DNA of 64,000 bases from Sthenelais limicola. Taxonomy: Eukaryota > Annelida > Polychaeta > Phyllodocida > Sigalionidae. Below the pieces are notes generated by a model that was not told where the DNA came from, searched no databases, and worked only from the letters and a program-made list of their open reading frames with translations. Numbering within the stretch: position 1 is the stretch's first letter; every line of letters starts with the position of its first letter. Shown here in pieces: positions 11,850 to 23,680 of the stretch. The translations under genes and the position numbers were made by a program. Location: NCBI GenBank assembly GCA_942159475.1, contig OW804097.1:110236582-110300581 (forward strand), in the 5' to 3' direction.

Positions 11850-13039
11850 GATATGCACGTCGACTGGGGATCGGGTGAAGAGGTGGGGGAGTGTGGAGGG
11901 GGTAGGGGGAGGGGGGGGGGGGAGTAGATGAGGGGACGGCAGGGTAGGACGTGACTGATGCTCATATTAATTACACAATGATTCACACGTCTCCCATTCC
12001 CTCGAGCGTCCTTTACATCGATATATCGATCTTACATCCATTGCGTATCTATACCCCTACCCACTCACTCACTCGCTCACCCACCCACTCACCAACCCAC
12101 CCACTCCCTCACTGTCTCTCATCTCACCCATATGTACACCCATACACACATCAGCTTTTCCTTTGGGGAATATTCGTTGCCATTACATGATGGCCAATAG
12201 GTCAGGATGATGAAATTATTTTGAGATTTCGCTGCTGCCGCAATTGGTGATGATAATTATTGGTTTAACCTTGGATCATGGCTTACATGCTTATATCAGC
12301 CCTGAGGATAGTACAATGGTTACAGCTTGACCTGCTAGTTGGGTTTGTAAGTATTGGCTAATCCACGAGAATAACTAAAGCCATTCTCCCGAGGGTTGTT
12401 TTACATTGATAATAGAGATTTTGATAATGGATAGATACTTGCCTATCGAATTCTAATCAACAGCGTTTTTTTTCTTTTTTGAAAAGGTTATATTTGCGAA
12501 CAATTCTGGGGATGCCGGATATTCTCACGATACACAAATGCAAAATGTAGATAAAATTTAAGAAAGATTTACAATCAATGTTCATGATAAATAGTTTACT
12601 CAAATCATAATTTTAAAGTTCTACCTTCAAGAATCTTATTCAGGGTTTGAGTCATTATAACGCCTGCTTTGTTTACAGAGTATTTTTTCAGGTCATTACA
12701 GCAAACTAGACCTTTGTCATTTACATACGTTATATAGACGATTACTATTTTTGGATTGAACTTCGAAAATTAAATTAGTTCAACCCCGCGTCTTATGATT
12801 TTTTTATTTTAACAAGGAACATGATTGCACCTTTAGGGATGCTTTCTTATGACGGTTTTAACTGATGGAATCAAAGAAGGGCATTTCGCCAATGACAGAA
12901 AGGAAATATTATAATCAAACATGCATGAGAAATGTTAATCTATGTGTATCCTCAATAAATTTAACTTTGAATGGCTGTAGGTTGATTGTAGTGCTAAGCA
13001 CCCGAACAATTGGAATATGCCTTCTTATGAGAGGGAGAG
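11850..13039. other. unique low-complexity stretch
   Basis: A G-rich block (about 11880-11925) with a long G homopolymer. A CACTCACTC/CACCCAC-rich tract occupies about 12055-12115. The remainder is AT-rich with no gene seen. Confidence 0.5.
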
Positions 13040-13377
13040 AGATCTTGTGAATAAATCCCTTTGAAATGATTCTAATGATAGTAAACATTAGGACATCTAA
13101 TAAGTATTTCCATATCTTAGGTTTTATATTTCTATTTTTGAAAAAGAAGTTTGCAATATTTCTTGGTGGGCAATTACCTGTAAATTAGATGAAATTTACT
13201 CAATGGCATGACCTTCGAAACACAATGATAAATTTAATGCACTGTCGTGAAATTTAGTGCATTCATTCATATGACTAGGAGCGCTAAACCACCCAAAAGG
13301 GAGAACATTGCAACAAAGAGATCTTGTGAATAAATCACTTTGGAAAATCTCCCTGGAATTTTCCTGGAACATCACAT
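13040..13377 (+). mobile_element. M1 MITE, left end replaced
   Basis: M1 interior and right half are present (GTAAACATTAGGACATCTAA, GCGCTAAACCACCCAAAA). The left terminus is missing; it is preceded by a copy of the right-half phrase GATCTTGTGAATAAATC, suggesting an M1-to-M1 rearrangement. Confidence 0.8.
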
Positions 13378-13741
13378 ATGAGTATCCACTATGGAACAAG
13401 ATATCTATGTTTATATATTACTTCCTATGCTCCCGCTGCAAATGCATTACAGATATTTATATCTATATATGACATTGGAGTTCTTATGAGACCAGATTAA
13501 ATCTATGCGTCAAGGTCGGCTCTGCATGGGAATTCTGCAATATATATTTTTGTATGAATATCCACGCTTTACATGAAGAATGTTGAAGCAAATGAAAAAA
13601 GTGTCACAGAAACATTTATATTGCTAACAGTTTATTGCTGGCGTAGCATCTCATCATTTAGGCATTATGAGCTTGGGGCTGATGTTTGCAGACTACCCAA
13701 GCTTCCCGCAATATCTTTAATAAGCTCGCTCCTATTAAACC
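13378..13741. other. unique non-coding stretch
   Basis: No gene or repeat recognised. Confidence 0.5.
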
Positions 13742-13897
13742 TTAAAGCTGCACTGTCAGCTAATTTTGGTCAAAATTTAAAGATTTTCTAAATATGTGTT
13801 CCATTCTTTTCCTATTTTGGAGGATTTTGTCCCGTGATTTTGCTACAGGGCTTCATAAAAAGTTCACATTTATATTCCGGGCACCCGCCAGAATCAT
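13742..13897 (+). mobile_element. M2 left half
   Basis: TTAAAGCTGCACTGTCAGC at the left, proceeding to GGGCACCCGCCAGAATC, then unrelated sequence. Confidence 0.85.
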
Positions 13898-14147
13898 TTT
13901 CTGTCTGTATCACATCAGATTTGTATGTACATGTATTATACCTTCAACTCTCCCCCACAGTCGCACTGAATGTTCCATGGTTGCATGTGCCATCACATTT
14001 ATGAATTGATGATACCACGAGCTTCAAACTCTAATGATGAAAGGGAACCAATGCCAGAATATTGCACGCAGGAGTCTATGCATACATAATGTGTCTATGG
14101 AACCGCTATGAATCTACACCAGAAAGAGCTTGTCATTCAATTCAACG

Positions 14148-14505
14148 TATGTTATGTGTTACAGGAAAAAGTCACAAAGTGTATACTTTTCAAAGTGTCT
14201 TTTCACAAGATCTCTTCATTGGAATGTTCTCACGTTTAGGGTATTACCGTTTCCAGTCGTATAGATGTATTTACCAAATTTTAAGACTGTGTATCACATA
14301 TATATATCCTTGCATTTCTAAGGGCATCCTATAGAGTATATTTACCAACTTTACTAGTATAGACCACCCAGATATATTGCAAACTTTTTTTCAAGCAGGA
14401 AATATCAAACTTAAGATCTAGAAATACCTGCTAGCTTCTAATATGACGGTATCTCAAAATCCGGTTTTTGCGACTTGCGACTCATTTTCCTGAAACACAT
14501 CTCAT
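14148..14505 (-). mobile_element. M1 MITE, full length
   Basis: From TATGTTATGTGTTACAGG to AAACACATCTCATA. The right end has TGCGACTCATTTTCC, so one AP-1 site is mutated. Confidence 0.85.
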
Positions 14506-14823
14506 ATATTTTATTTGTACCTAAAGGTGTTGTACAAAAAGAAAACAGGCATATGAAAAGTGACCACGTCTTCCAATATGTTCCTAGACTACTGAATTTA
14601 AGATGAAGGTAAGAAGATCATTAAGAAGAGACGATCAAACCAACTACATTCATGAGAGCGATGTAAAGACAAAATAAATTTTCGATATTTCTGAAGCTTA
14701 ATTCTGCCACTGGCCTTACCTAAGTCAAGCTGGGTAGATAGAGTTGAAGGGGAAATAAAAAATACCTATACTGCCATACACCCCAGGTTATCAAACGAAA
14801 AGCATCGAATTTATATCTATAGG
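14506..14823. other. unique non-coding stretch
   Basis: No gene or repeat recognised. Confidence 0.5.
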
Positions 14824-15045
14824 TCTCAAGTCGCAAAATGAATTCTAAAAGATGGTTTAGGCAGATTCAAACAATGTTGACCTTTAGTATGTTCAATAAG
14901 TATATCTTTGTATGGATGTCAGAATATTACTGATATTTCTTAATTGACAGTCACCAGTGAAAATATTAAATATACATCTGTAGGATGGCCTTACACACAT
15001 CTTAAAATATACAATCTGGAAATTTGTTACATGCACTGCTACGAC
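14824..15045 (+). mobile_element. M1 copy, highly diverged
   Basis: Left phrase TCTCAAGTCGCAAAATG and interior TGTAGGATGGCCTTA follow M1 order. The right terminus is not recognisable. Likely one of the older copies. Confidence 0.5.
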
Positions 15046-15198
15046 TAAGGTCAGATTTCTGTGATATTCACATACATGTATCAAAAGAGAAATTCAACTA
15101 AAATAACAAAATATTTATCTATGTCCACTTTCTAAAGGCTTCATCAATTGGATATCATCACTATATATGATATATCCATACATGTATACAGATCATTC

Positions 15199-15231
15199 AG
15201 TCTATTGATCGGAAGTCGGAATCAATAGACT
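15199..15231. repeat. Short perfect hairpin
   Basis: AGTCTATTGAT and ATCAATAGACT form an 11-bp stem with an 11-nt loop. Another small foldback (GGATATCAT...ATGATATATCC) lies at 15150-15178. Confidence 0.7.
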
Positions 15232-15805
15232 CCCCAAATGACCCTCTTTAGGCGCGCGCACGAACAGCTGGTCTCACTCGATACCGGAAGTGGGGATGAT
15301 TATTTGTTTTCTATTTGTAAATATTTATTTTTAATTTTCATGTGGCTTCCCCTGAGGGTGATCGATAGGGAACAAAGGGGAGGGACTGCTCGCAAATGTT
15401 TTAAGTTACTCCCGACTTGATTTTATCGATTGTTTTACACTAGGTATGGGGGTACTTCTTTTGATTAATAGTCTATTGTTAAGTGGGAGGTATGATTGGC
15501 TAAGTGCCCAGCGGTGTCAGGGACACACCCAGAGTATGATGTAATTTGAACAATATCTCTTTGATTGTTGGAGTGTGTGTGTGTAGTTTGTATTCATAAG
15601 TTCTTGAAATAGATATAATATTTTCAGGTTATACATAAAGCTTTTTACGATAACAGAGATAATTTATGAAAGTACGACCTTTAACTTATTATTTCAAGCG
15701 TCAGATTCGATAAGTATGATAAACAACCCTTAAGTGATGGGGTTTAACCCCAAAACGGAGGGGACAGGAGAGGTTTCATAAGTATTCGGTTTGAGTGTAT
15801 TGGGG

Positions 15806-15843
15806 TCCGACGTTTCGGGCACATTTGCCCTTTATCAAGGATG
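15806..15843 (-). ncRNA. Degenerate hammerhead-ribozyme-like relic
   Basis: The minus strand reads CCTTGATAAAGGGC, a 6-nt loop, then GCCCGAAACGTC. This resembles hammerhead motifs of Penelope-like elements, with a perfect GGGC/GCCC stem II and intact GAAA. The core CTGATGA appears as TTGATAA, so it is probably inactive. No associated reverse transcriptase is seen. Confidence 0.4.
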
Positions 15844-16919
15844 ATAATAAACAATGTTCAAATAGCTTAAGGCTCTGGTTCCTTTTAAAGAGCCCGTGGG
15901 AAGAAACTCAGTATATACCCGATCCATACATATCTAGGCTATAATTGTGGGGGTTTTACACATGTAATAAAACAATAAGTGACATAAAAGAGTGATAAGT
16001 GAACATGATTCTTGGGTGAGCAGACGCCGTGCTTCAATACACAGAGGGCAAAAATTGGCATTTTCAAGAAAGTATCCAGTGATCATGGTAGGGCTTTTAT
16101 ATATTGACAAAATAAATGAGTTGCCTGAATTATTACACTAATATTATGCGTGTTTAAGTTGGGCGATAATGGAATTGAAACTAATTATATTTTTGTTTAG
16201 AAAGATGACGAGCAATACAGCCGCCGAAATCTCAATCTAATCTAATAGTTGGCGCACCTTCTGGTATTTTGTATTTGTAAACGTTTATTTTGATATTAAT
16301 CACAATAAGGGGGCAGTTCTCCGACATCGGGAGGTTTGCGATCCCTCTTTAAGGTCTTACTTAAAGTACGTCTTACTTTAAGGGATGTTTGGTGGCGAAC
16401 AAATCCACTTTCTGGTAAAATACAACAAATAGAAAGCAAGTAATTCAATCTCGTTAAGAGGTATTCTCTTCCTTTAAATGTGGTATGAAACAGACTAATT
16501 ATTATTTTTATTTGGTTATGTATTGAGACAATACATTAGACTAATAAACGCATGATATCATGCCATAATCCCCTTATTTTGTGTTAGTTCTATCGTGTTT
16601 ATCATTATTAAACCAAACCGTTTTTGACCTGAAGCTTGTGATGTATCATTGCCTGACATCGACAGGAAAACCTGCTACTAATTCCACATGTGTTTAACCC
16701 TTTTACAAAATGGGAAACATAATAACATATTTGTAAATCTATACAGAAATGGTTTCACTAATAGAGCCTTCCCCACTTGTTTCCCAACTCCTTCCTGGCC
16801 TATCCGACTCTTTTGCAAACATTTACTACAATTTCTACTACCCCTTCTCCCACTTTCTCCTACGTTTATATATGCAAGGCTATTTACACCAATATCATAG
16901 CTTGGGTAAATGCCCTATA

Positions 16920-17108
16920 AACCCAAATGCATGAAGGGAAAGGTGTAGTCTTGTTTTATGGAAACATGTAAAACACATGGCTATTTACATGAGATCACTG
17001 CTAAATAGTCTATGCTGAATGTTTTCTATAGCTGTTACCCTGACATACACCTCCCATAATGCCATGCGAATCACGATTCAAGATGGCGGACATGCAAGTC
17101 CCCTATTG
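16920..17108 (-). mobile_element. M5 MITE, partial
   Basis: CCCAAATGCATGAAGGGAAAG at one side and AGATGGCGGACATGCAAGTC then CCCTATT at the other. The octamer is changed to ATGCAAGT in this copy. Confidence 0.8.
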
Positions 17109-17383
17109 GTAGGAATATAAGTGTGAGTGAGTGTCCTCCTGACGCTAGTAGATACCACCCGAGACAAGCGCCACCCCCCACCCCCACCCAACCACCCCAA
17201 CCGGCCCCTGACTCCAGTAGTTCCCTCCCTTCTGCTAGAGAGCCTACCAGTGATCAATATCATCAATAGGATCATGATGGACACTCGGATAATGGTTGGA
17301 GAACGCTGGTATCCCTCAATCAGGGACGCTATCACATCCTGTCATGTCTCTATAGAAGCTCTTGTAGATGTGCATCTACCCCA

Positions 17384-17493
17384 GGGGCCTGTTGTATAAG
17401 CTGCGGAAAGGACAATTGTGATGTGTTACAGGGACATCAGTCACAAGTCGCAAAAGAAGTGAATTCTCTTTCTTAGCTTATGCAACAGGCCCC
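17384..17493 (+). mobile_element. Short M4 with an M1 terminus inside
   Basis: Both M4 ends are present (GGGGCCTGTTGTATAAGC...GCTTATGCAACAGGCCCC). The interior is replaced by an M1 terminus starting at GACAATT (17417-17458). About 110 bp; possibly a transposition-competent chimera. Confidence 0.8.
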
Positions 17494-17503
17494 AGGTTCT
17501 CTG

Positions 17504-17918
17504 TGTGATGTGTTATAGGAAAATGAGTCACAAGTCTCCAAAATGGATTTCGAGACCATTCTATTTGAAAAGATGAGATCAAGCCGATTTTAATGGTAGT
17601 CAACATTTGGACATCTGTATTTCCATACTTATTTAAGTTTTAATTTTGTATTCCTTTTTTTGAAAAGTGTTTCTCAGTATTTCTGGATGAATTATAACTA
17701 GTAAAGTAGCTAAATATAGACTATAGGATGACCTTAGCAATGCATAGGAATATTTATTACACTGTCTTGGAATTTGGCACATGTATAGATGAATGGTACT
17801 TACAGTGTTTTACCCACAACGAATCACAATATTTCAATGAAAAAGGATCTTGTGAAAAAATCACTTTTAAAAATATCAAGTTTACGACTTGTGACTCATG
17901 TTTCTATAACAAACCACA
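17504..17918 (+). mobile_element. M1 MITE, full length (reference copy)
   Basis: Reference M1 of about 415 bp: TGTGATGTGTTATAGG, AP-1 site TGAGTCA, GATGAGATCAAGCCG, ACTAGTAAAGTAGC, CACTGTCTTGGAATTTGG, AAAGGATCTTGTGAAAAAATC, and the right end CTTGTGACTCATG...CCACA. No ORF long enough for a transposase, so it is non-autonomous. Confidence 0.92.
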
Positions 17919-18154
17919 GTTGTGTGTGTGAATTTCTACACTTTTCAAACTTCCTTCAGTCAACATTTTCAAGCTAGTAAGCACAATTAGCAAAATGGCA
18001 ATAGCCTCTCAGGTTATGCTTATATTATTAGAATCTACCCTGAATTTCTCCTAATTATTAATGCAAAAGCACATTTTTGAGTCAACAATATTGGCATCCT
18101 CGTTTATAAACAGGGACATGTTGATCCTAATACAGTCTAAAATGAAAACCACCT

Positions 18155-18345
18155 GGGGCCTGTTGTATAAGCTGAGGAAAGGACAATTGTGTTGTGAGTT
18201 CCTTCACTTTTCCCCTTACTTCGGTGGGTAGGAGTACAGAGCCCCTACCGACCATTGTGTGTAGTCTATTCCTACCAGCTGGCAATTCATGTAGGGAGGA
18301 TTGTTTTCGTTCCTACATGTGAAGGAATTCCCATGCTGATATTAT
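18155..18345 (+). mobile_element. M4 MITE lacking its right terminus
   Basis: GGGGCCTGTTGTATAAGCTG at left, interior GGTGGGTAGGAGTAC and CTACATGTGAAGGAATTCCC. It stops before the expected AACAGGCCCC; a second M4-like start (GAGGCCTGTTGTATAA) follows at about 18355. Confidence 0.82.
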
Positions 18346-18511
18346 CAAATGCCTCGAGGCCTGTTGTATAACCATGCACTAATTAATACACCTGATCGTA
18401 GTATGCGGATGCCTAGACAAATATTGAACGTAACAGGTACAAGACGGAGAGACCCAAGGGTATGACATCTGTAAAATTGTGTCTGAATTCGTACACTGTG
18501 GCCCTTCTTTC

Positions 18512-18571
18512 TGTGGGTAGGAAGACGAAGAGGGGGAGGGAGAAGCTTTGGTGGGACTTTAGACGAGATCA
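18512..18571 (+). repeat. M4-flanking repeat
   Basis: Reverse complement of 23611-23680 (landmark GGGAGAAGCTTTGGTGGGAC). The similarity continues into the adjacent M4 in both places. Confidence 0.75.
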
Positions 18572-18713
18572 GGGGCCTGTTGTATAAGCTGAGGAAAGTT
18601 GGAATTCCTATATCATATATTGTACAACTATCTCTTCCTTTTACGAAACACCCCACCCCAAGGAATTCCCACCAGAGACATTCCTGTCGTTAGCTTATAC
18701 ACCAGACCCCTGA
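18572..18713 (+). mobile_element. M4 MITE, short
   Basis: GGGGCCTGTTGTATAAGCTG...TTAGCTTATACACCAGACCCC; internally deleted and diverged. Confidence 0.8.
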
Positions 18714-18948
18714 TCTACTGTACACCCCTTGCAGTAACCTATATAGTCGCCATATTAGCAGCGCAAATCAAACATTCCCTTCCTCGTTCGTCTCTCTAAC
18801 CCGCTAATTGGGTATTCATTCTAGTTAGGCCAGGCCTACAACACATTTGTTTGTCAGTTTGAAATACGTTCATTGCATACACTGGAAATACACATGGTCA
18901 TTAGGATATGTGTCATAGGTTTACAAGTTAGATCTAGTACATCTATTT

Positions 18949-19421
18949 ATGATGTGTCATAGAGAAATGAGTTTTCTGCCGAAAGAAATGTTTTCCTCAC
19001 AACATCTCTTTAGAGGAATGTTCTAATTCTTTTCGTGTACTTAGTATCGTTAGTTATATGAATGTAATTCCAACACAGTGTGTTGCGTATCTATCCGTTT
19101 CTGAAGATATCCTATTAAGCTTTTAGATTAGAAAATGTTCAATCGTTTGATCTCAACAAGGTTTTAAAGCCCTCTTGGTAATCTTATAAGTTTTAGTATT
19201 TAACTATTTAACTACTTTGCTAGTGATCGTCCATCCAGAACTATCGTATATATTTTCTTCCAAACATGAACATATGTACATGATGTACTTCTATTTAAAT
19301 TTTAATTCTAACGGTTAGCGTCATTGGAATCCACAAGATCTATTTCTTTTTAAAGAAATATGATCATATCTCAAAATCCATTTTTTGTGACTTAAATGTC
19401 ATTTTCCTGTGATACATCACA
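18949..19421 (-). mobile_element. M1 MITE, diverged and lengthened
   Basis: ATGATGTGTCATAGAGAAATG to TGTGATACATCACAT. Interior CAACACAGTGTGTTGCGTAT and CTTTGCTAGTGATCGTCC. Extra AT-rich sequence lies near 19110-19200. Confidence 0.82.
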
Positions 19422-20106
19422 TATGATAGCAAAGACAACTTTTTTTCTAAGGGTTATTCTTATTCAAATCGGTGGGATGAGTTCAAACAAATTGCCTTGG
19501 CCTAGATCGATCGGACTCATCAGACGCCTCATTGTAATCAATTAGTTTACAACAGCTGGACATGCAGCGCCGCCGGCGGGGGCGGGTGGAATTAGAGAGG
19601 CATATATTGAAGGGTCAAACCAGCTAGAAATGTAGAATTGGCAGCCCTACACAATTGTACGAAACAAAATCCTTTTTGCGACTTGTGGCTCATTTTAACA
19701 CATCGCATTTTGGTCTTAAATTTGTATTTTTTTAAAAGATATTTGGCGAAGACAAATTGTACATTTTCTGGCGATTTGAGCCATTAGTTGGGGAAGAGTG
19801 AATAAGGTATAGATCAATGTATCACTCATTTACGCTTCATGCATGGCGGTGTATAGATTGGTGGAAGCGTTAATAAGTATCTGCTCTTCTGATCTGAAAC
19901 ACACCTAGTTAGGTATTGATCACACATCACAATGCATCACATAAATTAAGATTTAGGAGCTGATTGGAATGTCGCCTGTTTGATCAAATTCATACATTAA
20001 ATAGGAGCCAAGAGTCTCTTGCATGAGTCGTTTACTTTATAATGTGTAGTCTGGGGTAATTTATAAGATGGTAAGGTATAATACAGTGATGAATTATAAT
20101 AGAAGA
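19422..20106. other. unique stretch with GC-rich island and repeat ends
   Basis: Includes a solo M1 terminus (19665-19707), an M3 terminus (about 19740-19784) and a GC-rich patch CAGCGCCGCCGGCGGGGGCG at about 19566. ATCAATTAG and CAGCTG cores sit beside that patch; candidate regulatory element. Confidence 0.45.
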
Positions 20107-20351
20107 GGGCCAGATTTTCAGAAAATGCACAGTCGGCAACTCCACAAATTTTGTAACTTCTGGTAAATTAGACGTAGACGTAGACGTAAAATGTAGATAA
20201 TGGGTATTTCAGAGTATCTTTGGCATTGTATTGGTTAAAAATACCTCTTTCATTGTGTTAAACTGCATTTTGAACGTCACTTTCCACTTACATTTGGGTT
20301 ATTTAAGACGATAGCTGAAGGTGAATTGTACATTTTCTGACAATCGGACCC
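20107..20351 (-). mobile_element. M3 MITE
   Basis: GCCAGATTTTCAGAAAATGC at left and TTTTCTGACAATCGGACCC at right, interior GTGTTAAACTGCATTTTGAA. A (GACGTA)3 hexamer run at 20171-20188 sits inside. Confidence 0.8.
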
Positions 20352-20511
20352 AAGAATTAAAGATTTTTAACATTAATTAAAAGAATGATTAATTGAACCA
20401 ACAATGGTACAAATGAGCGTGGACACAAGGCCATCTTCCTTCGGAGTTATTATCATTAGAGTTATAGTTATTGCGTTAACAGAAGAGGGTGTTGTCTGTG
20501 TGACAGCTTAC

Positions 20512-20746
20512 GGGTCAGATTTTTAGAAAATGTACAATTCTCCTTCACTAATCCTCTCAAATAACCCAAATTTCAGACGAAAATAAAGTTCATAATGCAG
20601 TTCAACCTAACCAAACAGATTGCTAGAATCAATGCAATGTCGAATATTCTCGAATTTACATAGTATTGACCAAATTGTAGTCTAATTTTGCAGAATTTAC
20701 TAAATGTATACAGCTGTAAATTGTACATTTTCTGAAAATCTGACCC
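20512..20746 (+). mobile_element. M3 MITE, full length (reference copy)
   Basis: 235 bp. GGGTCAGATTTTTAGAAAATG and the inverted end TTCTGAAAATCTGACCC frame an interior with ACTAATCCTCTCAAATAACC and CCTAACCAAACAG. Non-coding. Confidence 0.92.
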
Positions 20747-20881
20747 TTACAAGTACAAGAGTGAGTTCATGTGGTGCTGTAGTTGGCATCAGAGTTCTTC
20801 CCGCTAGCATAGAAGCTGCATGCCACTGTCAAAGCTGTTGTTTGATGCCTTGAGTTTAATTACGTATCAATGTCTACCTTA

Positions 20882-21230
20882 TTAAAGTTGCACTCTCATT
20901 TAAAGTCGGTCCTAATCTAAATATTTTCTTCCGTACTTTTCCAACCCATCTAAAGGTCATTTGACCACAATTTTGGAGAATTTTGTCCAGTTGTTTTAGC
21001 TAAAGAACTGTTAAAACATCCTCATTTGTATTCGGAGTACCTGCCCGAATCCCTTCCTATGGTGACTTCACTTATTATCGCTCACCAGTGGAAGTTGTTT
21101 CTGGGCGATTACACTTCAAATCCATATATAAATAAACATAGAAAAGCGGGAGAAGATTGATGAATAAGCCATAATTTGATTAAATTTGATGAGATTTGTT
21201 TTGTCACAACAAGTGAGAGCGCAGCTTTAA
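20882..21230 (+). mobile_element. M2 MITE, full length (reference copy)
   Basis: TTAAAGTTGCACTCTCATT to GAGAGCGCAGCTTTAA, 349 bp. Conserved interior CTTATTATCGCTCACCAGTGG. Non-coding. Confidence 0.92.
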
Positions 21231-21607
21231 TATACTTCACTATGCAGAAGGTAATTACATTGACTTTGGATTGTGGATGGCAGATATGTTTTTAAAATGA
21301 TTTTAATACATTTTATTTGACTTAATATTGACAGGAATAAAGCCCAATGTCACAGCTGCATTACCAGCTATCACAACAAAGGCAACCACACCAAATTGAC
21401 TCATAGTATGAATTAAAGGACTAAATTTATCCATATTCTGCTGCTGGGCCATGAAACCATAGTAGATCCATAGACCTATACCATAAGACCATCCCCTACA
21501 GGGCTGATATGGTTCTGATACTAAACGATTTTGTCTTCATGCATCGACTTAAGATGTATCTGTAATAGCATGCATGATAACAATATTTCTTTCCTCTCTA
21601 ATTTCGC

Positions 21608-21889
21608 ACTTCTAATACATTTTGAGATCACACTTCTCAATACTGACTTGAGATCCATACTTCCCAATACTAATTTGATATTCTACTCCCCAATACTAAT
21701 GTGAGATTCTACTTTCTAATACTACTTTGAGATTTACTTTCCAATACTAATTTGAGATTTACTTCCCAATACAAATTTCTGATCTTACTTCCCAATACTA
21801 ATTTGAAATTTACTTCCAAATTCTAATTTGAGATACCACTTCACAATACTAATTTGATATCATACTTCCCAATACTAATTTGAGATTTC
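21608..21889 (+). repeat. 26-bp minisatellite, about 11 units
   Basis: Tandem units of 24-27 bp with consensus near ACTTCCCAATACTAATTTGA plus GATTT. Units differ by a few substitutions each, so homogenisation is incomplete. Confidence 0.95.
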
Positions 21890-22656
21890 ATTATGATCAT
21901 GTCAGCAGATAAGAATGAAGGATACTAATGAAAACCCAAAGTGTTGTTTCCACCCCACCGTTCAATCTACCGAGTTGAGAAAGTAATAAAAGGAGCAACA
22001 AATATACTGCCAACAACGCTTTAAACTAAGAGTGCGGGCGAGAGAGGGGGATAAGAGTATAATAAAGTACTATGTCTATGCTGATTACAAGTAGAGTAAT
22101 GACATGCTTTGTCTTGTTCCTTCCTAATAGAGACACCTGGTGGGAGCCATAAGAATTATCAGCGTCCTTATACAGGCTTACCGCCCTCTACCGCCGAATT
22201 CCGCCACTACACCACCCCTATTTGTTCTGTATTAATTACCGCGCCCCTACATGACAAATTATCTATCTTCCTCGCGAGTGGCGTTGCTAATAGCGAGTTA
22301 TTGTTACACTGTGCTAACACATACAGCGCGTGTAATAGCCTCACATCCTGGCATCTTACAAAAATATTGATTACTCTCCAGTTCTGTAGATGGGCCTAAT
22401 GAATGATGGGCTTATTTTACATAGACAGGGAAGTTTCATCATTATGTGTTGGTATCGGTTGCTCAATCTTGTGCTTTTGTCTCCTCTTCCTTTCCAACAT
22501 ATTAGTTTTAGTTCTCGATGGGCACTTTCGCTGAAAGTGGAAATATAATGATCATTTCCTTGTTGTTGGTGCATGCAGAGGCGTGGGTATGTCTCTGTAG
22601 TTGTTTGTTAGTGAATAACTCAATGGATGAAAGCAATGCGGTTTGTAAAGATTATA
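21890..22656. other. unique non-coding stretch
   Basis: No repeat recognised. A 96-codon frame (22109-22399) shows no domain, signal peptide or splice context and is rejected. Confidence 0.5.
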
Positions 22657-23082
22657 TGTGATGTGTTATAGGAAAATGAGTCACAAGTCGCAAAAAATGT
22701 ATTTTGAGATATCATCATATTTGAGAAGATAAGATCAAGGGTATTCCAACGATGGTAAACACTAAACACTAAACACTAAACACTTAAAAAATAAGTATTT
22801 CTAATAATTATTTCTATATTTATCTATGCATGAAAAGAAAGTTAGTGATATTCTTATATTTATTTCTTAATAGTCACTCACTATTGTAAAGAAGGTAAAT
22901 TCAGTTAAATATACCCCTTAGGGTAACCTCGGATATGCATAGATATATTCAATACACAGTCTTCAGATTAAGTATCCATGTTACTAAAGCTCTAAGCGCT
23001 GCAATAATGAGAACGTTCTGAGCAAGGGTTCTTGTGTATAAATCACTTTTAAAAATATCAGTTTTACGACTTGACACATCAT
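22657..23082 (+). mobile_element. M1 MITE, full length
   Basis: TGTGATGTGTTATAGG, AP-1 TGAGTCA, then right end TTTTACGACTTGACACATCAT, where the right AP-1 site is deleted. An internal (AAACACT)4 microsatellite lies near 22757-22784. Confidence 0.9.
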
Positions 23083-23135
23083 ATATGATTATGATCCAAA
23101 GATTTGTCTATTGGCCCTTAGATGTACTGCTTTAT

Positions 23136-23400
23136 TCAAGCTGCATTTTCAGCTATCATGACAAGCAAATCTGGCCAAGTTTCATGACCAAGACGACTGA
23201 ATTTATCAACACACTACTGTTGCTGTGTGTTTTTATGAGAATTTGAAGTCAAATCGGCCGGGAGAAAACGGCGGCCGGTGAGCGATACTAAATGAGGCCA
23301 CAGGAGGGAACACATTCAGGGGGTCACCGAAATATAGCTGTTTCCGTGTATGGAGCCCAGTAGCAAAAACAACCAGAAACAAACAACAAAATGTTTGGAC
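23136..23400 (-). mobile_element. M2 MITE, right part missing
   Basis: TTCAAGCTGCATTTTCAGC, ATTTGAAGTCAAATCGGCCG, GGCCGGTGAGCGATACTAAA. Ends without the far terminus. Confidence 0.85.
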
Positions 23401-23432
23401 TAGCTTCCAACTGAAGTGCCTCCCCTGCCATT

Positions 23433-23610
23433 AGGGGCTTGTTGTATACATATATGTCATAAAATGACTCTTTCCTACATGAAATACTCAGCTGGTTGGA
23501 ATAACCTATACACACAATGCAGGGTAGGACTTTGTACTCCTATCCACCGACAGAAGGAAGCAATAAAAGTGTAGTAACTCCCACTTTCCTCAGCTTATAC
23601 AACAGGCCCC
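23433..23610 (-). mobile_element. M4 MITE, full length
   Basis: AGGGGCTTGTTGTATA...CAGCTTATACAACAGGCCCC with internal CTTTCCTACATGAAATACTC. Confidence 0.85.
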
Positions 23611-23680
23611 CGATCTCGTCTGAAGTCTCACCGAAGCTTCTCCCCCTCCTCATCATCTACACTACATTGTTCTTGACTTT
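23611..23680 (-). repeat. M4-flanking repeat, second copy
   Basis: Reverse complement of 18512-18571, abutting M4 in the same relative position. Either M4 belongs to a larger unit, or M4 plus flank was duplicated. Confidence 0.75.

Larger units (their letters stand above)
15046..16919. other. long unique non-coding stretch
   Basis: Holds small perfect hairpins at 15150-15178 and 15199-15231 and a hammerhead-like relic at 15806-15843. No exon recognised. Confidence 0.5.

Noticed and set aside
14717..14728. Minus-strand TTAG|GTAAG as a fourth ratchet site
   Set aside because: Poor pyrimidine tract and opposite strand to the three better sites.
22109..22399. 96-codon plus frame
   Set aside because: No domain, no initiation or splice context.
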